A stretch of 39,978 nucleotides of DNA from Planctomycetota bacterium (GTDB lineage: Bacteria; Planctomycetota; Phycisphaerae; WQYP01): positions 1 through 39,978 of the forward strand of contig JAJZVR010000003.1 of the NCBI GenBank assembly GCA_021847065.1. The letters are read 5' to 3'. Position numbers and translations under genes: made by a program. The notes below the pieces were generated by a model. It was not told the DNA's origin. It made no database searches and saw only the letters and a list, made by a program, of their open reading frames with translations. This document shows positions 7,075 through 14,834 of this stretch, one piece after another. How positions within the stretch are numbered: position 1 is the stretch's first letter; each line of letters begins with the position of its first letter.

Positions 7075-9021
7075 CTACCTCTCGCGGCTTCGACTCGACC
7101 CTCCAGGCCGCTCACCGGGCCCCAAACTTCGGATGGCCTTTTCAGCGCGATCGTAGGTCGCTGTCCCCTCCCCCGCACTACTTTTGGCGAGGTTCCACCA
7201 TTCTACGGCCTTGGTATGATCTTGCTGTACGCCAAGGCCGTCTTTGTAAAGCAACCCAATGTCGTACATCGCGCCCGCGCTCCCCGCAGCAGCGGCCTTC
7301 CGCCACCACCCCATGGCTTCGGTGTAATCCTGCGGCACGCCTTGGCCGCGGTTATAGAGCTTGCCGATATTGCACATTGCGCCCGTGCTTTCCGCTGCGG
7401 CGGCTCTGCGGTACCAAACCATGGCCTTGGCGGAGTCCTGCGGCACGCCTCGGCCGTAAAAATGGAGAGAGCCGATGTTATTCGCCGCATCTGCGCTTCC
7501 AGCATCAGCGGCTTTATGATACCAATCCATGGCTTTAGTGTAATCTTGCGGCACGCCGCAGCCGCCCTCGTGGAGCAGACCGATGTTGCGCATCGCCGTT
7601 GAGCTTCCCGCCGCAGCGGCCATCCGAAACCACTGCATCGCTTGGGCGAAATCCTGGCCGCCATGGAAGAACACGCCGATTTCATTCGTCGCCTCTGCAC
7701 TCCCCGCCGCGGCGGCCCTGCGATACCAGCATTTGGCCTCCACGGAGTCCTGCTGCATGCCTCGACCCTCTTCATACAAAATTCCGATGGCGTGCATCGC
7801 GTCCGCGTTCCCGCCCACAATGGCCTTGCGGAACCACCTCATCGCCTTGGCGGAGTCCTGCGGCACGCCTCGGCCTTTTTCGTAAAGAACTCCGAGGTTG
7901 TACATCGCCGTCGCATTGCCCGCAGCAGCGGCCTTCCGACACCAATCCATGGCTTTGGTAAAATCTTGTGGTATACCATGGTCGTTGGCATAGAGATTGC
8001 CGATTTCGACCATCGCACCCGCGTTGCCTGCCGTAGCGGCCGTTTGGTACCAATCCATGGCCTTGGCGTCATCCTTCGACACGCCGCAGCCGCTTCGGTA
8101 GAGCGTCCCGATCCTGCACATCGCGTCGGCGTCGCCCGCTGCGGCGGCTTTGAGGTACCATTCCATTGCCTTGCTGTGGTCTTGTTTAACCCCCGCCATG
8201 CCCCCCAGCTCGTAGCAAGACCCCAAACTGGTCATCGCCGCCGCATCGCCTGCGACAGCCGCCGTTCTGAAAACATCTGGCGAAAATTGATTGATCCCGG
8301 CACCTGATCCACGTAGCGCAGGGACGATGCCGTTATTGTGGCATTTTAGCGTGAGGTAAAACGGCGTTTCACCAAACCGGTTCTTGGCATTCACGTCGGC
8401 ATCCGCGCCTACGAGCAACCAAGCCGTCCCCTCTTGCCCAGTCTGCGCCACCCCATGTAACGGCGTGTTGCCCTCGCGATCTGCTGCCCGCGCGTTTGCT
8501 CCCTCTTGCAGAAGCAACTCCACAACCAAAAAACGCTCCCGCCAAACTGCGGCGTGCAGGGGCGTCGCGCCGCTGCTGTCGCTTGCGTTGATGTCCGCCC
8601 CGGCTGCGATCAACTGGGCCGCAACTTCAACGTGGCCTGCTTCCGCCGCGATCAGCAGAGGTGTGCGGCCATGCTTGTCACGCCCGTCAACTGCGGAGCC
8701 ACTCTTGATGAGAAGTTCCAAGACTGTGGTGTTTCCGAGCGATGCCGCCGCGCACAAAACCGGTTCACCCTCTCCATTAACCGCGTTCGCTCGCCCCTGA
8801 TCATGCTCCAGAATAGCTTTTACCCGTGCCGCGTCGCCGGAGCGCACCGCTTCAAAAATATCAGATGCAGCGGCGACGGCGCGGGCCTCGTCCGCGTACC
8901 GAATAATGTCGCGCAGGCCGCGGTCCACCAGCGCGTTCGATGGGCGCATTATGATGCCAAGGTTCCCGGAGCGCACGATATGTTCGCCTGGCGGTGCGGG
9001 TTGGTCATTTCCTTCGCTCAC
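7075..9021 (-). CDS. Ankyrin-repeat and Sel1-repeat scaffold protein
   Basis: 648 residues. Residues 53-245 hold about six ankyrin repeats (for example HGRTPLLIAAEAGHVEVAAQ, GATPLHAAV, GNTPLHGVA); residues 257-618 hold ten Sel1-like repeats of about 36 residues (pattern G-x-A-x-AM-x-x-IG-x-LY-x-x-G-x-GVPQD-x-x-KAM-x-WY-x-KAA). Repeat six is shortened. Both repeat types bind proteins, so this is a scaffold or recogniser without visible catalytic domain. No signal peptide is seen, unlike many Sel1 proteins. Start is GTG at 9021: the GTGA overlap with the upstream gene's TGA points to translational coupling with the J-domain protein. The underlying DNA shows 108-bp periodicity. Confidence 0.85.
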   Translation of the reverse strand: MSEGNDQPAPPGEHIVRSGNLGIIMRPSNALVDRGLRDIIRYADEARAVAAASDIFEAVRSGDAARVKAILEHDQGRANAVNGEGEPVLCAAASLGNTTVLELLIKSGSAVDGRDKHGRTPLLIAAEAGHVEVAAQLIAAGADINASDSSGATPLHAAVWRERFLVVELLLQEGANARAADREGNTPLHGVAQTGQEGTAWLLVGADADVNAKNRFGETPFYLTLKCHNNGIVPALRGSGAGINQFSPDVFRTAAVAGDAAAMTSLGSCYELGGMAGVKQDHSKAMEWYLKAAAAGDADAMCRIGTLYRSGCGVSKDDAKAMDWYQTAATAGNAGAMVEIGNLYANDHGIPQDFTKAMDWCRKAAAAGNATAMYNLGVLYEKGRGVPQDSAKAMRWFRKAIVGGNADAMHAIGILYEEGRGMQQDSVEAKCWYRRAAAAGSAEATNEIGVFFHGGQDFAQAMQWFRMAAAAGSSTAMRNIGLLHEGGCGVPQDYTKAMDWYHKAADAGSADAANNIGSLHFYGRGVPQDSAKAMVWYRRAAAAESTGAMCNIGKLYNRGQGVPQDYTEAMGWWRKAAAAGSAGAMYDIGLLYKDGLGVQQDHTKAVEWWNLAKSSAGEGTATYDRAEKAIRSLGPGERPGGSSRSRER

Positions 9022-9797
9022 GGTTTACTCCCACGCTCCAGTTGCTCCAGGCGGGCATGGGCCGCAGTAATTTCCCCAGCGATTTGTGCTGCGGTTTCCG
9101 CCAGAAGGTCGCTGCCGTGGGCTGTGGCCTCCTCGGCCTTGGCCTTGATTTTGGAGATGTTGGAGGCTTTTAACGCAGCGATTTCATCCTCAATAGCACG
9201 CAGGCGATCTTCAACGCGGGCGATCTTCCGAATCGTCCGTATAAGGTCAGGCCCCACACCCACCCCATGAACGGACTCCGGGGCGGAATCCCACTCCCGC
9301 AGAATTGCCCGAATGGCCGCTTCGTCGCCAGCCTCATAGGCGGCGTTGACCCGCGCCATGAAACTGTGCCGCCGGGCGCGATCCTCATCGCAACCGGCGA
9401 GGTCCGGGTGCAGGGCCTTTGCGGCTTGACGATAAAGTGCTTTGAGCGTTTCGGAAGGTTGGAAGGCGGTTTCTGGGACCGCGTCAACTTGAGCGGCGGC
9501 GCTGGCTGATTCCTGGGCGCATCTGCGGGCCTCGGTGGCTTTTTCTTTGGCCTCTTTGCTGTGCGGTTTGAGCCGGGCCTCTGCCTCAGCAATTTTGGCA
9601 CGAACCTCATCAAGTTCCGCGTACCGCTTGCCGACAATTGCCAGATACGTTTTCTCAAATGAATTGAGGCTGGCTCGGATGGTGGCCAAATCTAATTCCC
9701 GGACCGCGAGTTCCGATTCCAGGGCGGCCAATCGCGCGAGCTTACTTTCCAGTTCTAATTCTTCCGGACTTTGCCGCTTTGTTATTTCCACTGCCAT
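9018..9797 (-). CDS. Coiled-coil protein with internal J-domain
   Basis: About 259 residues from the ATG at 9797, which has AAGGG six bases upstream; a longer frame to 9959 runs through a tandem repeat and lacks a site. Residues 10-78 and 190-259 are heptad-like coiled coils rich in Glu, Ala, Leu and Arg. Between them, residues 116-170 read ETLKALYRQAAKALHPDLAG then an alpha-helix, with the HPD tripeptide at 130-132 that stimulates DnaK-type ATPases. So it may recruit Hsp70 to a client. It overlaps the ankyrin/Sel1 gene by four bases, implying the pair works together. A role in remodelling or defence is inference. Confidence 0.75.
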   Translation of the reverse strand: MAVEITKRQSPEELELESKLARLAALESELAVRELDLATIRASLNSFEKTYLAIVGKRYAELDEVRAKIAEAEARLKPHSKEAKEKATEARRCAQESASAAAQVDAVPETAFQPSETLKALYRQAAKALHPDLAGCDEDRARRHSFMARVNAAYEAGDEAAIRAILREWDSAPESVHGVGVGPDLIRTIRKIARVEDRLRAIEDEIAALKASNISKIKAKAEEATAHGSDLLAETAAQIAGEITAAHARLEQLERGSKP

Positions 9798-9900
9798 GGC
9801 ATTCCCTTTTTTTGCTACCGCGAATCGACGGCAATTGTACCACGCCTGTTGGCGGTGGCCACGGGCGTTTGTGGAATCGCATGGTCCCCCGTTTTCCGAG

Positions 9901-9932
9901 GCAACTCGTGTGGCAACTCGTGTGGCAACTCT
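9901..9932. repeat. Short tandem repeat, 12-bp unit
   Basis: GCAACTCGTGTG is repeated about 2.7 times just upstream of the J-domain gene. It could vary in copy number by slippage. No clear function. Confidence 0.7.
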
Positions 9933-10029
9933 TCGTCGGGACGCATCGTAAATTGTCACATATCGTGGCCAATAACTGCCCTCACCGGGTAGGATTTAAA
10001 GTGCTGTATGTGAATCCAACAGCTGCTGC

Positions 10030-10035
10030 TATAAT
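10030..10035 (+). promoter_or_regulatory. Candidate -10 box of the antitoxin gene
   Basis: A perfect TATAAT lies 45 bp before the antitoxin start; no good -35 hexamer is visible 16-18 bp upstream, as is common for autoregulated toxin-antitoxin promoters. Confidence 0.4.
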
Positions 10036-10079
10036 GATTTACCAGCGACGAGAGTGTGCCAGATGTCAGGAGGCACCTT

Positions 10080-10313
10080 ATGGTGCGAGCTATTCGAAAA
10101 TTTGTTACGATTCTGCCGGGCGGGCGCGTGGACTTGGTCAGCAGTGAGTTACCGGCCGGCAGTCAGGCGGAGGTAATTGTCCTGTTGGCTTCCGCGCCAA
10201 TTCCACCGCCCGGAAGTTACCTGGCCAGCTTCGGCTCCGCCAAAGGAGCCTTCACCACTCCGCAGCAGGCGGATACTTTTGTTCGTACCGAGCGTGACAC
10301 ATGGAAACTGTGA
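10080..10313 (+). CDS. VapB-like antitoxin
   Basis: 77 residues. A strong AGGAGG lies six bases before the ATG at 10080. The N-terminal part (RKFVTILPGGRVDLVSSELP) reads like a swapped-hairpin or ribbon DNA-binding segment, and the C-terminal part (FGSAKGAFTTPQQADTFVRT, then ERDTWKL) matches the toxin-binding tail of antitoxins paired with PIN toxins. It normally neutralises VapC and represses its operon. Here the toxin that follows is truncated, so the antitoxin may be an orphan, possibly still repressing its own promoter or covering other toxins. Confidence 0.7.
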   Translation: MVRAIRKFVTILPGGRVDLVSSELPAGSQAEVIVLLASAPIPPPGSYLASFGSAKGAFTTPQQADTFVRTERDTWKL

Positions 10314-10497
10314 CCTCGTGGACATTCTGATCGCGGCCTCGCATCTTCGAGCGACAACCCCGCTGAAACTTCCGGATGCCATTCACTATGCGACCGCAAA
10401 ATCAGAGGGTTGCAATAGCTTTCTTACGAACGACAGATCTTTTCAAGATAATATGGGAGTTCATATTGCTCTGCTGGATCAGCTTGATTTGGCGTGA
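10312..10497 (+). pseudogene. VapC (PIN-domain) toxin, C-terminal half only
   Basis: About 60 codons reading LVDILIAASHLRATTPLKLP, then DAIHYATA and FLTNDRSF: the second half of a PIN-domain ribonuclease, with the LPDAIH and TND acidic motifs. The first half, with the metal-binding Asp of the first strand and the Glu, is missing, and homology starts right where the antitoxin ends. The frame remains open upstream through the antitoxin but that part shows no PIN character. Thus the toxin is almost certainly inactive. Confidence 0.7.
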
Positions 10498-10594
10498 ATC
10501 GCAAAGCATGCGCGGCGCTACGCTGAAACTGCTGTGCCTGATAGAGAAAAAAGGTTTGGAGGTCGTTCTTTAGTTGGCGCCACGATCCCTCAAA

Positions 10595-10630
10595 AACCGC
10601 GTCATCCGGGTTATCCGCGGTTCCACCGCG
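10595..10630 (+). promoter_or_regulatory. Two overlapping, mutually exclusive hairpins
   Basis: AACCGCG (10595-10601) can pair with CGCGGTT (10616-10622), while CGCGGT (10616-10621) can instead pair with ACCGCG (10625-10630) across a three-base loop. No T-run follows, so it is not a standard terminator. It sits in the 287-bp gene-free stretch before lysS. Confidence 0.35.
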
Positions 10631-10631
10631 T

Positions 10632-10684
10632 TACTGAATCTACTGACCAATACTGCAATTACTGGCCAATACTGACCTTTACTG
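10632..10684. repeat. Six TACTG motifs at 9-10 bp spacing
   Basis: TACTG begins at 10632, 10641, 10651, 10660, 10670 and 10680, i.e. once per DNA helical turn on the same face. It lies about 40 bp upstream of the candidate lysS promoter and could be a binding array for a protein, or chance decay of a simple repeat. Confidence 0.6.
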
Positions 10685-10724
10685 TAAAAAGCCCCCCGTT
10701 ATTGTCCAAGATTTACCCTGGCAG

Positions 10725-10753
10725 TTTTCACGGATAGCATTGACCGCTACAAT
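10725..10753 (+). promoter_or_regulatory. Candidate promoter of lysS
   Basis: TTTTCA (four of six to TTGACA) and TACAAT (five of six to TATAAT) are separated by 17 bp, 31 bp before the lysS start codon. Moderate match only. Confidence 0.45.
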
Positions 10754-10784
10754 ACAATGCTTTGTTGAATGTAGATGAGGAAAC

Positions 10785-12323
10785 ATGCTTCAACCAGATA
10801 ATCCAGAATTCAAGTTTCGGCTTTCACGGCTGGAAAAATGGCGGGCGGCCGGCACTGATCCGTTCGGTACGCGCATTGAGGCATTGATGTCCGCATCCGA
10901 AGCGCGGGATTTGCACACGGCAGAGACACCGCATGATGGGGGCGCGGTGGCAAAGGTCGCCGGGCGCATTACGCTGCTTCGAGATATCGGAAAGCTGATT
11001 TTTATCACCATCAGCGACTGGACCGGAAAAATTCAAATTGGTCTGGCCAAACAGTTTTTGGCACCGCATTGGGAACAGGCCAAACTTCTGGAATTAGGAG
11101 ATATCGCCTGGTTTTCCGGCAAGGTGGGCCATACCAAAACCGGCGAAATAACACTTTGGGCGGAGGATTTTGGCCTCGCGAGCAAATCGCTGTTGCCGCC
11201 GCCGGAAAAGTTTCATGGCCTCGCCGATACGGAAGCGCGTTATCGCCAGCGCTATCTGGATCTGGCGGCAAATACGGAATCACTGGATGTATTTCTAACG
11301 CGTTCACGCATTATCCAAAGCATCCGTGAGTTTCTGGCTAAGCGGCAATTTGTGGAAGTGGAAACGCCGATGATGCAGGCGATTCCCGGTGGTGCAGCAG
11401 CGCGGCCCTTTATGACGCATCACAATGCGTTAGACATTGATTTATACATGCGAATCAGCCCAGAACTGTTTCTTAAGCGTCTGCTGGTGGGGGGGATGGA
11501 ACGCGTTTATGAGATCAACCGGAATTTCCGCAATGAAGGCATTGATACACGCCACAATCCGGAATTCACCATGATGGAATTGTATCAAGCGTACAGTGAC
11601 CTCGCGGGAATGATGGAACTCACCGAGACGCTGTTGGCATCACTTGCGGCGGCCCGACATTCCACGCTGAATTTGCCCGTGACAGCGGAAAGTAGAATTA
11701 AACTTCCGTATGGCGAGCGGCTCATTGACTTTACCGCTCCGTTTCAACGCATCGCGTACAGCGAATTATTTTCCCAACACGTCGGCGTGGCTATGACCGA
11801 CGCGCAGGCGGTGCAGCAATGTGCCACGCAGCATGGTATTGTCGATGCGGCCAAGACGGATCATGATGTGCTGGTGGGAATATTGTTTGAACGCCTGGCG
11901 GAACCCAAACTCAATGAATTGGACCAACCGGTGTTTGTGTATGACTATCCCGCGGGCTTATGCCCGTTGACCAAACGCAAAACCGGGCAACCACACCTGG
12001 CGGAACGTTTTGAACTGTATATCGCCGGAATGGAACTGGCCAACGCATATACTGAACTCAATGACCCGTTTGTGCAGTATGAAACATTCTCGGCTCAGCT
12101 TGCCGGATTGAAAGAAGAAGATTCCATGGCCCGGATGGATCATGATTTTATTGCGGCCCTGTGCCATGGCATGCCTCCGGCGGGGGGGCTGGGAATCGGC
12201 ATCGATCGGCTGGTGATGTTGCTGACCAACAGGACCAGCATTCGCGACGTGGTGTTATTCCCGTTGCTTAAGTCTCGGGTTGCCGGGACGGCGGAAACTC
12301 ATGCCCCCGCGCATGAAGCATAA
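10785..12323 (+). CDS. lysS: Lysyl-tRNA synthetase, class II
   Basis: 512 residues, the usual length. An OB-fold anticodon-binding domain comes first (residues 55-130, LRDIGKLIFITISDWTGKIQ), then the class II catalytic core: motif 1 in the helix after RYRQRYLDL (about 150), motif 2 FRNEGIDTRHNPEFTMMELY (about 248) and motif 3 GLGIGIDRLVMLLT (about 467). It charges tRNA-Lys in the cytoplasm. GAGGA five bases before the ATG supports the start. It is followed after 59 bp by the Lol permease, and likely opens the plus-strand run that continues to murD. Confidence 0.97.
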   Translation: MLQPDNPEFKFRLSRLEKWRAAGTDPFGTRIEALMSASEARDLHTAETPHDGGAVAKVAGRITLLRDIGKLIFITISDWTGKIQIGLAKQFLAPHWEQAKLLELGDIAWFSGKVGHTKTGEITLWAEDFGLASKSLLPPPEKFHGLADTEARYRQRYLDLAANTESLDVFLTRSRIIQSIREFLAKRQFVEVETPMMQAIPGGAAARPFMTHHNALDIDLYMRISPELFLKRLLVGGMERVYEINRNFRNEGIDTRHNPEFTMMELYQAYSDLAGMMELTETLLASLAAARHSTLNLPVTAESRIKLPYGERLIDFTAPFQRIAYSELFSQHVGVAMTDAQAVQQCATQHGIVDAAKTDHDVLVGILFERLAEPKLNELDQPVFVYDYPAGLCPLTKRKTGQPHLAERFELYIAGMELANAYTELNDPFVQYETFSAQLAGLKEEDSMARMDHDFIAALCHGMPPAGGLGIGIDRLVMLLTNRTSIRDVVLFPLLKSRVAGTAETHAPAHEA

Positions 12324-12382
12324 ATAAGGATATGGATATTTCACCGGCAGTCCACCACTGACGGTACTTTCCTGATTTTCTG

Positions 12383-14086
12383 ATGTACAAAATATTTCTC
12401 TGTTTCCGATATCTTACGCGCAAGGGAATTGTCCTGTTTCCGGTGCTGGCGGTTTGGCTTTGCGTGATGATGCTGATTATCGTCAACAGCATCATGACGG
12501 GCTTTGTAAATCGTGTGCGGGATGCGGGCCGGTCGCTGATGGGGGATGTGGTCATCCAGAGCGATTCCATGGCGGGCTTCCCCTATTATCGGCAAATTCA
12601 AAAACAATTGGCACTGCTCCCGCAGATAAAAGCCAGTACGCCGGTAATCAGCGGTTATGGTTTGTTTAATCTGCCGGAATTTCAGGTCAATACCGGCGTG
12701 CAGGTGATGGGCGTTGAAGCGGACAGTGAATCAAAGGTAAGTTCCTTCGGCAGCAGTCTGTTCTGGCAATACAAAGCGCCCATGCAGGCTGTACAGGATC
12801 TGCGCGGCGTCGGCTTTCCCGCCAGTCGTAAAAAACTCCTGGCTTATGCCCAGAAGCGTCTGCTTGCGGCGGCCAAGGTGGAACATGCCCGGCAGCAGGC
12901 TTTCGCGGATCTCAAACCCGTCAGCAGCCACGCGTGGTTTGCCTCCATCCGGCAACATTGGCAGGTCATCGCCCATGAAGATTACCAGCAGGCGGTGTAC
13001 AAGGAGAATCGGGCGGATCGTGATCTGCGGATGGTGCAGGCGTTGCCCAACAGATCCTTTGTCAATGCCGCGGCATTGCGTAAGGCGATGGTTCCCCTTG
13101 CGCCAACATTTGTCCCGCCTCCGCAGGCGGCTAATCGCTATATGACCGCTTCGGATGAACCCAAAAGTGGCTGCGTGATCGGAGTGGACCTTGGACTGTA
13201 TAAGCGCGATCGCTTTGGCCACTACCATCGTCCGCCGGGAGTACGGTTTTCGCCCGTGATTATTACCATGGTGCCTGTGACTATCAAAGCAACTCTGGCC
13301 CAGCCGCAAAGTCGCCGTTTTGTGATCGTGGATGATTCCCGCACGCGGGTGTACGCGGTAGATTCCAAGACGGTCTATATTCCATTTCATGTGGCCCAGA
13401 AAATGGCGTTTATGCAGCAGCAGGATTTGCTGGATGGCGGGGTGCGCCCGGGACGATGCAGTGAAATTCAGGTGCTGGTGCGGCATGATTCCAGCGAAGT
13501 AAATATTCTTGCCGCCCGCAAGGCCATCGCCCACGTGGTGCATCAATTGGAATTGCTGCACCCGCAGATGGAAATTGCCGGCATTCGTGTGCGGACATGG
13601 GATCAGGTGCAGGCCGAGTATATCCGGGCGGTGGACAATGAGCGCAATATGATCACGTTTTTACTGGGACTTATGAGCCTGGTTGTCGTCATTGTCATAT
13701 TCCTGATTTTTTACATGCTGGTGCGGGATAAAACCCGCGACATCGGCATCATCAAAGCCATCGGCGGCAGCGAGGAAGGGCTGGGTGTGATATTTATTCT
13801 CTATGGCATGCTCATCAGTTCCGCGGGAGCCATTCTGGGGTTGTTTACCGGGGTCTGGTTCGTACGTAATGATAATTGGATACATGACCATATATTATGG
13901 CGCATATTCGGCATTTCGATATGGAATCGTAAAATTTATGTCTTTTCCAAAATTCCCGATCAGATTGACCCTCATGCGGTCATGTGGATCGTGATTTTTG
14001 CCATTCTGGCGGGACTGCTGGGGGCCTTGATTCCCGCGATTATCGCCGCCCGCCAAGACCCGGTGGAGGCATTGCGTTATGAATAA
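12383..14086 (+). CDS. LolC/LolE-type lipoprotein-releasing permease
   Basis: 567 residues with the FtsX/MacB topology: a first membrane helix (about 17-40), a long periplasmic domain (45-420), then three helices (about 424-446, 470-500, 533-555). The N-terminal style (FRYLTRKGIVLFPVLAVWLC) and the ending (GALIPAIIAARQDPVEALRYE) are those of Lol permeases. With LolD it extracts lipoproteins from the inner membrane for transfer toward the outer membrane. The periplasmic part is some 150 residues longer than usual for LolC/E (about 400 total). No clear ribosome-binding site precedes the ATG. It overlaps the ATPase gene by 8 bp. Confidence 0.85.
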   Translation: MYKIFLCFRYLTRKGIVLFPVLAVWLCVMMLIIVNSIMTGFVNRVRDAGRSLMGDVVIQSDSMAGFPYYRQIQKQLALLPQIKASTPVISGYGLFNLPEFQVNTGVQVMGVEADSESKVSSFGSSLFWQYKAPMQAVQDLRGVGFPASRKKLLAYAQKRLLAAAKVEHARQQAFADLKPVSSHAWFASIRQHWQVIAHEDYQQAVYKENRADRDLRMVQALPNRSFVNAAALRKAMVPLAPTFVPPPQAANRYMTASDEPKSGCVIGVDLGLYKRDRFGHYHRPPGVRFSPVIITMVPVTIKATLAQPQSRRFVIVDDSRTRVYAVDSKTVYIPFHVAQKMAFMQQQDLLDGGVRPGRCSEIQVLVRHDSSEVNILAARKAIAHVVHQLELLHPQMEIAGIRVRTWDQVQAEYIRAVDNERNMITFLLGLMSLVVVIVIFLIFYMLVRDKTRDIGIIKAIGGSEEGLGVIFILYGMLISSAGAILGLFTGVWFVRNDNWIHDHILWRIFGISIWNRKIYVFSKIPDQIDPHAVMWIVIFAILAGLLGALIPAIIAARQDPVEALRYE

Positions 14087-14825
14087 TGTTCAGTCCAACA
14101 CAGATTCCTCCGCGCCCAAGCCGCTGCTGGAATTAAACAACATCAACAAAACGTTCCGTCTTGGCCCGGCGGATGTGCGGGTATTAACCGGGGCCGGCCT
14201 GACGGTATATGAAGGCGAATTTGTGGCTCTGGTGGGTGCCTCCGGTTCCGGCAAAAGTACCTTGCTGCACATCGCCGGGGCTTTGGAATCCGCCGATGAA
14301 GGCTCGGTGATGTTTCAGGGGCAGGATCTAAGCCGTATGTCCCGTCGCAGTCGCCATCGCCTGAGGAACCACTCGTTTGGCTTTGTATTTCAACTTTATC
14401 ATCTGTTGCCGGAACTAAGTGTTTTGGAAAATGTATTGCTACCGGCAATGGTTTGTGCTCCATGGTATAAAGCATGTATCCGGGCGAGGCCGGGGAAGCG
14501 GCGAGCATTGGAGTTGCTGGAGCAACTCGGATTGAAGGATCGTCTGCGGCACCGACCGTCGCAGTTATCCGGTGGCGAGCGCCAGCGGGTGGCGATTGCC
14601 CGGGCGCTAATCAATGAACCCGCCCTGGTTTTGGCTGATGAGCCGACAGGTAATCTGGATCCCAAGACCGGGCAGACGATTTTGGACGTGCTGCGTGGCT
14701 TGCATAAAGGCAGTGGCCAGAGCATATTGCTGGTTACGCATGATGTGAATATTGCGGCTCAGGCAGACCGCGTAGTGACACTGCGGGATGGAAAAATTGT
14801 GGACAGCACGCCCAGTGTCAGTTGA
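14079..14825 (+). CDS. lolD: Lipoprotein-releasing ABC transporter ATPase LolD
   Basis: 248 residues, an ABC ATPase of the LolD/MacB class. Walker A GASGSGKST at about residue 53, signature LSGGERQRVAIARAL at about 162, Walker B LVLADEPTGNLD at about 183, and the switch His in LLVTHD at about 222 are all intact. It powers the permease encoded just upstream, which it overlaps by 8 bp. A short LolD-type motif region (HLLPELSVLENVLLP) follows the Q-loop. Confidence 0.93.
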   Translation: MNNVQSNTDSSAPKPLLELNNINKTFRLGPADVRVLTGAGLTVYEGEFVALVGASGSGKSTLLHIAGALESADEGSVMFQGQDLSRMSRRSRHRLRNHSFGFVFQLYHLLPELSVLENVLLPAMVCAPWYKACIRARPGKRRALELLEQLGLKDRLRHRPSQLSGGERQRVAIARALINEPALVLADEPTGNLDPKTGQTILDVLRGLHKGSGQSILLVTHDVNIAAQADRVVTLRDGKIVDSTPSVS

Positions 14826-14834
14826 CATTGGCCA

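Noticed and set aside
10177-10311. N-terminal part of VapC overlapping the antitoxin
   Set aside because: The frame is open but shows no PIN first-strand motif; it is the antitoxin read out of frame.
10632-10684. CRISPR-like array
   Set aside because: The repeated unit is only five bases with 4-5 base spacers; no cas genes are present.
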